Made by a program: the position numbers and the translations under genes
The notes under the pieces: generated by a model
What the model saw: the letters and a program-made list of their open reading frames with translations, nothing else
Database searches by the model: none
Told to the model about the DNA's origin: nothing
Origin: an uncultured Lachnospiraceae bacterium
GTDB lineage: Bacteria; Bacillota; Clostridia; Lachnospirales; Lachnospiraceae
Assembly: GCA_902783735.1 (NCBI GenBank)
Contig: CACZSE010000070.1
Coordinates: forward strand, 1-6,143
Direction: 5' to 3'
Length of the DNA: 6,143 nt
Shown here: in pieces, positions 1 through 5,747 of the stretch
How positions within the stretch are numbered: the first letter of the stretch is position 1
How the letters are laid out: each line of letters begins with the position of its first letter

Positions 1-22
1 CGGGAATTGATAGTAAGAAAAC

Positions 23-1129
23 ATGCTAAGACAATATAAACTGAAAAATTATAACTTCAAACTTGTTCTGTTTGTTTTTGCCCTGTCTGTACTCGGTTAC
101 ATGGTGATCGGCAGTGCGAAGCAATCTGTTCAGGATAGACAGATGTACGGTATCGTGGTGGGAGTTATCGTCATGATACTTGTATCTTTGGTCAATTATT
201 CTGTATTTTATCATATCAGATGGCTGATATACGGTGCGAATATAGTCCTGTTATTACTGGTCTTATTCATCGGAAACGAAGTAAACGGTTCAAAGCGATG
301 GCTCAATCTGGGCTTTCAGTTTCAGCCCTCCGAACTGGCAAAGATTTTGTTGATTTTATTCTTTGCTCAGTTTATTATGAAAAATAAGAATAATCTGAAT
401 TCGGTATCGGTTCTGGTGGCTGCTCTTTTATTGCTTGCAGCCCCGCTTTTACTGATATATAAAGAGCCCGATCTTTCAACGACAATCATGATCATATTGT
501 CGTTTACGGTCATGTTATTTGTCGGCGGATTGAGCTATAAGATAGTATTTACGATACTCGGAATAAGCATTCCGGCCTTTGTATTATTCTTTTCGATAAT
601 ACTCAGAGATGACAATAATTTTCTTGAAGGCTATCAGGTCAACCGTATACTTGCTTTCCTTGATCCCGAAAAATATGCCGATACATATGCTTATCAGCAG
701 ATCAATTCAAGGATCGCGATAAGTTCGGGACAGCTTTTGGGAAAGGGCCTGAATAACAATGTGATATCATCGGTAAAAAACGGTGACTTCATCTCCGAGC
801 CGCAGACCGACTTTATATATGCGATAGTCGGAGAAGAACTCGGATTTATCGGTGCGGCATCGGTCATCATCCTAATAATCCTTATCGTTATAGAATGTTT
901 AAGGATAGCGAGATATGCAAAAGATGATATGGGAGCTCTCATTTGCAGCGGTATTGCCGGACTCATATCATTGCAGGCATTTATGAATATAGCGGTGGCA
1001 ACGGCTTCAATGCCGAATACGGGTATTCCGCTCCCGTTTGTCAGCTACGGACTGACCAGCTTGGTCAGTTTATATATGGGGATAGGCGTAGTCCTGAATG
1101 TTGGACTGCAGACTACAAAAACACATTGA
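23..1129 (+). CDS. rodA: RodA/FtsW-type SEDS peptidoglycan glycosyltransferase
   Basis: A 368-residue polytopic membrane protein of the SEDS family (RodA/FtsW/SpoVE), which polymerises lipid II into glycan strands with a partner class B PBP. Hydrophobic segments run nearly throughout. Family landmarks seen: GSKRW (89-93), whose Trp matches the conserved Trp of RodA; QPSELAK (101-107); KEPD (147-150); the YQVNRI..FLDPEKY stretch (204-218); SSGQLLGKG (234-242); QTDFIYAIVGEELGFIG (261-277), whose Asp263 matches the essential Asp of RodA; and TGIPLPFVSYG (333-343) near the C-terminus. Length is normal. The GQLLGKG form and linkage to mgsA favour the elongation protein RodA over FtsW, but the two are hard to separate by eye. 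The ATG has only a weak purine-rich stretch upstream (TAAGAAAA), suggesting coupling to a gene that ends near the left edge. The gene ends 35 bases before mgsA, probably in one operon. Confidence 0.9.
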   Translation: MLRQYKLKNYNFKLVLFVFALSVLGYMVIGSAKQSVQDRQMYGIVVGVIVMILVSLVNYSVFYHIRWLIYGANIVLLLLVLFIGNEVNGSKRWLNLGFQFQPSELAKILLILFFAQFIMKNKNNLNSVSVLVAALLLLAAPLLLIYKEPDLSTTIMIILSFTVMLFVGGLSYKIVFTILGISIPAFVLFFSIILRDDNNFLEGYQVNRILAFLDPEKYADTYAYQQINSRIAISSGQLLGKGLNNNVISSVKNGDFISEPQTDFIYAIVGEELGFIGAASVIILIILIVIECLRIARYAKDDMGALICSGIAGLISLQAFMNIAVATASMPNTGIPLPFVSYGLTSLVSLYMGIGVVLNVGLQTTKTH

Positions 1130-1164
1130 GTCGTAAAGATTCATAAAAGAGAAGGGTAAAGAAA

Positions 1165-1560
1165 ATGAACATTGCACTGATCGCACATGATGCAAAAAAG
1201 AAGTTGATGCAGAATTTTTGCATAGCATACAGAGGTATTTTGAGTAAGAATAATCTCTATGCAACAGGTACCACGGGACGACTTGTTGAAGAAGTGACGA
1301 ATCTGAACGTGCATAAGTTTTTGGCCGGACATTTAGGCGGCGAACAGCAGATAGGGGCGCAAATAGAACACAATCAGATGGATCTCGTTATTTTTCTTAG
1401 AGATCCGCTCAATCCCAAGAGTCACGAACCGGATGTAAACAATGTGGTAAAGCTTTGCGATATTCATAATATTCCTCTGGCTACAAACCTTGCTACAGCC
1501 GAATTGCTTATAAAATCTCTTGACAGAGGAGATCTTGAGTGGCGTGAGATGTATAAATGA
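1165..1560 (+). CDS. mgsA: Methylglyoxal synthase
   Basis: Converts dihydroxyacetone phosphate to methylglyoxal and phosphate, a cytoplasmic bypass of lower glycolysis that frees phosphate when sugar phosphates accumulate. The 131-residue protein aligns from memory along its length with the E. coli and B. subtilis enzymes: NIALIAHD (2-9), the phosphate-binding LYATGTTG (31-38), LGGEQQIGA (57-65), LVIFLRDPL (74-82), SHEPDV (86-91) and [12 protein letters not shown] (102-113). His87 and Asp90 match E. coli His98 and Asp101. The residue matching the catalytic base Asp71 is Glu60 here (GGEQQ instead of GGDQQ). The protein is shorter than the 152-residue E. coli enzyme because it lacks the N-terminal extension and part of the C-terminus, as in other Firmicutes. 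A GAAGGG site at 1151-1156 lies 8 bases before the ATG. The following carboxypeptidase gene begins inside this gene's 3' end. Confidence 0.95.
   Translation: MNIALIAHDAKKKLMQNFCIAYRGILSKNNLYATGTTGRLVEEVTNLNVHKFLAGHLGGEQQIGAQIEHNQMDLVIFLRDPLNPKSHEPDVNNVVKLCDIHNIPLATNLATAELLIKSLDRGDLEWREMYK
1525..1531 (+). promoter_or_regulatory. Ribosome binding site inside mgsA for the downstream carboxypeptidase
   Basis: AGAGGAG within the mgsA coding region is the only good Shine-Dalgarno match near the start of the next gene. It lies 12 bases before a GTG at 1544 and 3 bases before a TTG at 1535. The spacing is ideal for neither, so the exact start stays open. A TTG at 1520 lies upstream of this site and cannot use it. 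Confidence 0.45.
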
Positions 1561-2527
1561 TCATAAAACAAAAATATACAGTATAATACTGATCTTCACA
1601 TTGGCTGTCGGTTGTCTGAGCGGTTGTGCAAAGAGTACAATACCTTTGGATTACAAGACGGCTAATGATATATCGGCTTCCAATCTTGAGAGCAGAGCAG
1701 AAGGCTTTTCTACAAACCTTGCCGTAACAGACAGGGATGTACATGCAAAAGACGGCTTTGAGCTTGAGGAAAATGCTGCGGGAGGCCTTTTTGACGTTAA
1801 TAAAAAAGAAGTTCTGTACGCAAAACAGGTTCATGAGCAGATGAATCCGGCAAGTCTTACCAAAGTCATGACGGCTATATGCGCTTTAAAGCACGGAAAT
1901 CCCGAAGATACCATTATCTGCTCGGACAATGTTTTAAATCTTGAGAGCGGTGCAACTACCTGTGGGTTAAAGCCCGGAGATAAACTTACATTGGATCAGG
2001 CTCTTCATTTCTTGCTTTTGCCGTCTGCCAATGATGCTGCAATAGCCATCGCGGAACACATCTCGGGTTCCGTCGAAGAATTTTCGGCTCTGATGAACAG
2101 CGAAGCAAAGCTTTTAGGTGCCACAAACAGTAATTTTGTGAATCCTCACGGACTTACTGCCGAAGATCATTATACAACCGTATATGATATGTATCTCATA
2201 ACAAATGAAGCGATACATTTTCCTTCTTTCATGGATATCATTCAGATGAAGGAATATTCGACGACCATAACCGATAAAAACGGCGCCGAGAAAAGCATTG
2301 AAGTTAAAAGCTCAAATAAGTTTCATGACGGAACCTTCGATCCGCCCGAGAACATTACGGTCATAGGTGGTAAGACCGGTACTACGGCTGCTGCGGGATC
2401 GTGCCTTACCCTGGTGACTATCGACAGATCGAACAACCCATATATTGCGGTCATATTGCATGCAAGTGAGAGAAGTATACTCTATGATGAGATGATCTCA
2501 CTTTTAACGGAGATAAATTCAAGGTAA
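1544..2527 (+). CDS. Lipoprotein-like D-alanyl-D-alanine carboxypeptidase (peptidase S11)
   Basis: A serine penicillin-binding DD-carboxypeptidase that removes the terminal D-Ala of peptidoglycan stem peptides outside the membrane. With the GTG start at 1544 (327 aa) all three active-site motifs are present: SLTK (104-107, nucleophile Ser104), SAN (161-163) and KTGT (277-280). The N-terminus has a basic segment, a hydrophobic run (about 11-25) and a lipobox-like LSGC (25-28), so Cys28 is a probable lipid-attachment site. The protein ends about 50 residues after KTG, without the C-terminal beta-rich domain and amphipathic anchor typical of PBP5/DacF-type enzymes (usually about 380-440 aa). No ATG lies near the start; TTG at 1535 or 1520 are alternatives, and each choice overlaps mgsA (by 17 bases for the GTG). 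Probably cotranscribed with rodA and mgsA. No strong terminator follows. Confidence 0.88.
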   Translation: MRCINDHKTKIYSIILIFTLAVGCLSGCAKSTIPLDYKTANDISASNLESRAEGFSTNLAVTDRDVHAKDGFELEENAAGGLFDVNKKEVLYAKQVHEQMNPASLTKVMTAICALKHGNPEDTIICSDNVLNLESGATTCGLKPGDKLTLDQALHFLLLPSANDAAIAIAEHISGSVEEFSALMNSEAKLLGATNSNFVNPHGLTAEDHYTTVYDMYLITNEAIHFPSFMDIIQMKEYSTTITDKNGAEKSIEVKSSNKFHDGTFDPPENITVIGGKTGTTAAAGSCLTLVTIDRSNNPYIAVILHASERSILYDEMISLLTEINSR

Positions 2528-2533
2528 AAACTG

Positions 2534-2562
2534 TTGTTTTTTAGGTACTGATATTCTATAAT
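2534..2562 (+). promoter_or_regulatory. Sigma-A-type promoter for the P-loop gene
   Basis: TTGTTT at 2534-2539, a 17-base spacer, and a perfect TATAAT at 2557-2562. Transcription would start near 2569, giving a leader of about 43 bases before the ATG at 2612. The -35 box is partial (TTG conserved). A perfect inverted repeat, GATATT/AATATC with a 4-base gap (2550-2565), covers the -10 box. Confidence 0.72.
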
Positions 2563-2611
2563 ATCGATATGGGGTTATTGCTCAAAATTCAACATAACAG
2601 GAGGGCTACCA

Positions 2612-3031
2612 ATGGTTCAGTTAATTGTAGGCAAAGAGGGTAAGGGTAAAACAAAACACCTTCTCGATAAAGTCAACGAAGAGATCAAGGAAGCATCAGG
2701 TAACATCGTATTTTTGGACAGGAGTTCAAAGCATATGTTTGAACTCAACAACAAGGTCAGACTCATCAATGTCTCAGAATACGATTTTGAAAACAGTTCG
2801 GAATTTATAGGTTTTATTTACGGTATCATTTCTCAGGATCACGACATAGAACAGATGTATATAGACGGTCTCATGAAGATCGCAAAACTTACACCGGAAG
2901 CATTTGAAGAGATTGTAGAAAGATTTGAGAACATATCTGACAAGTTTGATCTGAGGATCATTGTCAGTGCATCCATAGATAAGAGTGAATTGAGTCCTGC
3001 TATTCAGGAAAAAGTAATTGTGGCATTATAA
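2612..3031 (+). CDS. Small P-loop NTPase of unknown function
   Basis: A 139-residue soluble protein whose first strand runs straight into a Walker A motif, GKEGKGKT (7-14, with Lys13 and Thr14 as expected phosphate and Mg2+ ligands). A possible Walker B is MYIDG (82-86, Asp85); a later hydrophobic strand LRIIVSAS (114-121) lacks a terminal acidic residue. No membrane segment or signal peptide is seen, and at this length the protein is little more than one nucleotide-binding core. I recall similar short proteins in Lachnospiraceae, sometimes loosely labelled PilT or ATP-binding protein, but nothing here supports a motility role. AGGAGGG (2599-2605) sits 6 bases before the ATG, the strongest ribosome binding site in this half of the window. 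With its own promoter and terminator it appears monocistronic. Coding is confident; biological role unknown. Confidence 0.85.
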   Translation: MVQLIVGKEGKGKTKHLLDKVNEEIKEASGNIVFLDRSSKHMFELNNKVRLINVSEYDFENSSEFIGFIYGIISQDHDIEQMYIDGLMKIAKLTPEAFEEIVERFENISDKFDLRIIVSASIDKSELSPAIQEKVIVAL

Positions 3032-3039
3032 AAAGCAAA

Positions 3040-3070
3040 AAGCCTCGGCGATGTCCGGGGCTTATTTTTT
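3040..3070 (+). terminator. Intrinsic terminator after the P-loop gene
   Basis: A 9-bp stem pairs AAGCCTCGG (3040-3048) with CCGGGGCTT (3055-3063), including one G-U pair, around a 6-base loop. An A and then six T (3065-3070) follow. The hairpin starts 8 bases after the stop codon. It lies only 29 bases upstream of the next start codon. Confidence 0.88.
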
Positions 3071-3099
3071 AGAACCTGTGGATTGAAGGTGAAAGTTAT

Positions 3100-4497
3100 A
3101 TGAATTCACATGACAATAAAATAAGTGATATAAAAAAGACGATCAATCTGAATATGGGCCTGATCTTCTTTAGCGTTATCATGATATACCTTTTCGTCAT
3201 GATCATTTCTTTCATGAGAGCCAAACATATTACCGGATATCAGGTAAAAACAGGTTCTTTGTCAGTCTCAAACATTTATGAAGGCATTGCGATAAGAGAT
3301 GAGACGGTAGTAACGGCCGGCTGCGCAGGATATGTAAATTATTTTGCTACGGAAGGCGAGAAAGTCGGAACGGGAAATCTTGTATGCGGTATCGATGAGA
3401 CCGGAGCCCTTCAGGACTATATAAATCAAAATTCCGATGCGGGTAAGAATGTTTTGAGCGAAAGAGATCTCTCGTCATTGAAAAATGAGATGATCAACTT
3501 TTCTTCGGGTTTTAATGAAAAGGATTTTTCTTCGGTCTACGAATTCAAATATGCGATCGAAGGCGACGTATTAAAGTTTTCAAACAGGAATCTCTTAAAT
3601 TCCATGGAAGATCTCAAGGCACAAAGTGCTCTTATAAAGCTTTGCAATTCACCGGCTTCCGGAGTGGTGGTATATTCGGTGGACGGCTTTGAGACAAAAC
3701 AGCCCGTGAATGCTCAAAAGAGCTGGTTTGATAAGGAAAAATATGAGGAAAACAAACAGCAGCTCATAAATAATGAAATCGTCTCCATAGGCGATCCGTT
3801 ATTTAAACTTTCCGATAACGAAAACTGGTCGATCCTGATCGAGGTTGATGAACAGAGAGCCGCAGAACTGGTTGAGGAAAAATATGTCAAGGTTAAGTTC
3901 TTAAAGAACCAGTATGAATCTTGGGGGAAGGTCACGGAAGTAACCGGTGCGGATGACGGTCATTATATTTTATTATCCTTTACCAATTCAATGATCACCT
4001 TCGTTCTTGACAGATATATCAATATTGAGCTTTTGCTTGATGCGGAGACGGGGCTTAAGGTTCCGAACTCAGCCATTTGCGATAAGTCCTTCTTTATAGT
4101 TCCCATGGACTTTTTGACAAAGGGCGGCGACGGCAATGATGGTATACTCAGAGAGACCTATAATGAGGACGGACAGATGATACCTGAATTCATCCCCGTA
4201 ACCATTTACAATGTTGATGATGAAAACAATGCATATCTGGACGATTCCATATTGCGCCTGGGAGACCGGATAGACATGCCGGATTCACAGAGTACATTCA
4301 CCATCAGTAAATCGGGTACTCTGACGGGGGTATATAACATCAATAAGGGATATGCCGATTTTAAAGAAATTGAGATATTAAATTCAAACGAGGAATACAG
4401 CATCATAAGATCGAACACCGCATACGGACTGGTTGCTTATGACTATATAGTTCTTGATGCGTCTTCGGTAGAAACGGATGAGTTTATATATGAGTAA
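3100..4497 (+). CDS. Membrane-anchored HlyD/RND-adaptor-like protein
   Basis: A 465-residue protein with a short cytoplasmic N-terminus, one transmembrane helix (about 18-39) and a large extracytoplasmic part. The layout resembles HlyD/membrane-fusion adaptors: a first barrel-sandwich (lipoyl-like) half at about 72-100 (AGCAGYVNYFATEGEKVGTG), a variable segment at about 105-180, a second half at about 184-200 (SPASGVVVYSVDGFE), beta-barrel-like sequence at about 228-315, and GLKVPNSAI (318-326), which resembles the GLxVPxxAI stretch of such adaptors. The last 140 residues are beta-rich and unassigned. Such proteins normally bridge a transporter to the outside, but no ABC, RND or MFS partner is in the window. 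AAGGTGA (3086-3092) lies 7 bases before the ATG. The 3' end overlaps the yggS-like gene, and sepF follows, suggesting an envelope or division role (inference). Family assignment is moderately sure; function unknown. Confidence 0.78.
   Translation: MNSHDNKISDIKKTINLNMGLIFFSVIMIYLFVMIISFMRAKHITGYQVKTGSLSVSNIYEGIAIRDETVVTAGCAGYVNYFATEGEKVGTGNLVCGIDETGALQDYINQNSDAGKNVLSERDLSSLKNEMINFSSGFNEKDFSSVYEFKYAIEGDVLKFSNRNLLNSMEDLKAQSALIKLCNSPASGVVVYSVDGFETKQPVNAQKSWFDKEKYEENKQQLINNEIVSIGDPLFKLSDNENWSILIEVDEQRAAELVEEKYVKVKFLKNQYESWGKVTEVTGADDGHYILLSFTNSMITFVLDRYINIELLLDAETGLKVPNSAICDKSFFIVPMDFLTKGGDGNDGILRETYNEDGQMIPEFIPVTIYNVDDENNAYLDDSILRLGDRIDMPDSQSTFTISKSGTLTGVYNINKGYADFKEIEILNSNEEYSIIRSNTAYGLVAYDYIVLDASSVETDEFIYE
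4476..4482 (+). promoter_or_regulatory. Ribosome binding site that decides the yggS-family start
   Basis: GGATGAG lies 7 bases before the ATG at 4490, inside the end of the adaptor gene. The earlier in-frame ATG at 4478 falls within this site and has no Shine-Dalgarno sequence of its own, so 4490 is preferred. Confidence 0.5.
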
Positions 4498-5167
4498 TAT
4501 AGCTGACAACATAAAAAACATACAAAGTAAACTTGAAGGTACAGGGGCATCTCTTATTGCGGTGAGCAAGACAAAGCCCGTAGAGATGCTTAAAGAAGCA
4601 TATGATGCCGGCATTCGTGACTTTGGCGAGAACAAGGTTCAGGAGATAAGAGATAAATATCCCACACTTCCAAAAGACATAAGATGGCACATGATAGGTC
4701 ATCTTCAGACAAATAAGGTAAAATACATAGCCGATAAGGTATATATGATACACAGTGTCGATTCTTACAAGCTTGCTTCTGAGATCAGCAAACGTGCTTT
4801 GGAAGCAAACAGAGTCATACCGGTCCTTATAGAGATAAACATCGGAGATGAAGAGAGTAAATTCGGTATAAGGCCCGACGAGCTTGAAGAACTGTTAAAA
4901 AGCATAAATACTCTTGAAGGTATAAAAGTATCGGGTCTTATGTGTGTTGCACCCTATACCGACAACGCGGAAGATAACAGGGCGTATTTTAAGCAAATGA
5001 AACAATTATCTGTTGACATAATGAGGAAAAACATTGATAATATTGATATGAGTGTTTTGTCGATGGGTATGTCCGGAGACTTTGAGGTGGCAGCCGAAGA
5101 AGGCTCCACATATGTAAGGGTTGGGACGAGTATTTTCGGAGAACGCGATTACAATACAGGAATGTAA
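4490..5167 (+). CDS. yggS: YggS/YlmE/PROSC-family PLP-binding homeostasis protein
   Basis: A 225-residue cytoplasmic protein with the fold-type III PLP barrel of the YggS/YlmE/PLPBP family. Members bind pyridoxal 5'-phosphate without clear catalytic activity and affect vitamin B6 and amino/keto-acid balance. Motifs in order: AVSKTKP (24-30), whose Lys27 should form the PLP Schiff base; DFGENKVQE; RWHMIGHLQTNK; IHSVDSYKLA; VLIEINIGDEESKFG; GLMCVAP; and near the end SMGMSGDFEVAAEEGSTYVRVGTSIFGER, which includes the expected phosphate-binding residues. Length is typical. The start overlaps the adaptor stop by 8 bases (ATGAGTAA), implying translational coupling. sepF follows after 13 bases, matching the ylmE-ylmF (sepF) order of many Firmicutes. 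An in-frame ATG at 4478 is an alternative start. Confidence 0.94.
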   Translation: MSNIADNIKNIQSKLEGTGASLIAVSKTKPVEMLKEAYDAGIRDFGENKVQEIRDKYPTLPKDIRWHMIGHLQTNKVKYIADKVYMIHSVDSYKLASEISKRALEANRVIPVLIEINIGDEESKFGIRPDELEELLKSINTLEGIKVSGLMCVAPYTDNAEDNRAYFKQMKQLSVDIMRKNIDNIDMSVLSMGMSGDFEVAAEEGSTYVRVGTSIFGERDYNTGM

Positions 5168-5180
5168 GGAGATGTAAGTT

Positions 5181-5669
5181 ATGGGACTTATGGATAACTT
5201 TATATCAGCCATGAAACTTGGCGATGGTGAAGAATACGATGATGACGAATATCTGGATGAACCCGATGAAAGAGAATCCGATCAGCCTCGTATAAGTAAA
5301 TTGTCATCTTCAGAAGGCGGTTCTGAGGAAAGCTCAAGAAAGCCTGTTTTATCTAAGCCTAACATGAACAGAGTCAGAAAGACCGGTAACGGCATGGAGG
5401 TTTGTGTTATCAAGCCTACAAGCTTTGAAGAATCAAGAGAGATAACCGATACTCTTTTGGCAAATCGTACCGTTGTTCTCAACATGGAAGGACTTGAAGT
5501 AAATCTTGCCCAGCGTATCATCGATTTTGCTTCGGGTTCATGTTATGCAATACATGGTAATCTTCAAAAGATATCTCATTATATTTTTATCATCACTCCC
5601 GCAAGTGTGGATATCTCGGGAGACTTTCAGGATATCCTGAGCGGTTCTTTTGAAGTTCCGTCACTTTAA
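5181..5669 (+). CDS. sepF: Cell division protein SepF
   Basis: SepF is a membrane-associated FtsZ-binding protein that bundles and tethers FtsZ protofilaments at the septum. The 162-residue product has the expected three parts: an N-terminal amphipathic helix for membrane binding (MGLMDNFISAMKLG, 1-14); an acidic, low-complexity linker rich in Asp, Glu and Ser (about 15-68); and the globular SepF domain (about 73-150). That domain contains VCVIKPTSFEE, TVVLNMEG, QRIIDFASGSCYAIHG, KISHYIFIITP and a final VDISGD. AAGGAG (5166-5171) overlaps the yggS stop codon and lies 9 bases before the ATG. Genes usually found next in Firmicutes (ylmG, ylmH, divIVA) are absent: an intrinsic terminator follows directly, then aroB. 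Confidence 0.96.
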   Translation: MGLMDNFISAMKLGDGEEYDDDEYLDEPDERESDQPRISKLSSSEGGSEESSRKPVLSKPNMNRVRKTGNGMEVCVIKPTSFEESREITDTLLANRTVVLNMEGLEVNLAQRIIDFASGSCYAIHGNLQKISHYIFIITPASVDISGDFQDILSGSFEVPSL

Positions 5670-5675
5670 GATCAT

Positions 5676-5705
5676 AAAAAGCTTGTCGGATGACAAGCTT
5701 TTTTT
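5676..5705 (+). terminator. Intrinsic terminator after sepF
   Basis: A perfect 12-bp stem, AAAAAGCTTGTC (5676-5687) with GACAAGCTTTTT (5692-5703), closes a GGAT loop and is followed by a T-tract ending at 5705. It begins 6 bases after the sepF stop. The A-rich 5' arm would also supply a U-tract in the opposite direction, so it could work on both strands. Confidence 0.93.
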
Positions 5706-5718
5706 ATGCGAGTATAAA
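5690..5718 (+). promoter_or_regulatory. Probable aroB promoter overlapping the sepF terminator
   Basis: ATGACA at 5690-5695 (5 of 6 matches to the TTGACA consensus), a 17-base spacer and TATAAA at 5713-5718 (5 of 6 matches). The -35 box lies in the loop and 3' arm of the sepF terminator. Transcription would start near 5725, just upstream of the aroB ribosome binding site, giving a leader of only about 23 bases. Confidence 0.62.
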
Positions 5719-5747
5719 TATATTTTCGATATAAAACGGAGGGGTTT

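Noticed and set aside
1..22. Possible 3' end of an upstream gene (often a min-cluster gene in this context)
   Set aside because: Frames stop at 8-10, 27-29 and 37-39, all compatible with a gene ending here, but too few residues are visible to choose a frame or name a product.
694..966. Antisense open frame across rodA, and similar antisense frames over the carboxypeptidase, adaptor, yggS and sepF genes
   Set aside because: Each lies fully opposite a gene with clear family motifs and none has a recognisable product. They are by-products of codon use on the coding strand.
943..1146. Open + strand frame overlapping the end of rodA
   Set aside because: It lies in another frame within the conserved rodA C-terminus (PFVSYG region), its product resembles no family, and it has no ribosome binding site of note.
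2526..2542. AAAAAC/GTTTTT hairpin with a T-tract after the carboxypeptidase stop
   Set aside because: The stem has only one G-C pair in six and would be too weak for efficient termination; the same bases also contain the -35 region of the next promoter.
4478..4489. Upstream ATG adding MSLY to the YggS-family protein
   Set aside because: It has no ribosome binding site, lies within the site used by the ATG at 4490, and adds residues not expected in the family.
5221..5310. Acidic, repeat-like stretch at the start of sepF
   Set aside because: This is the usual disordered linker between the SepF membrane helix and its globular domain; the GAT/GAA codon runs are not a DNA repeat.
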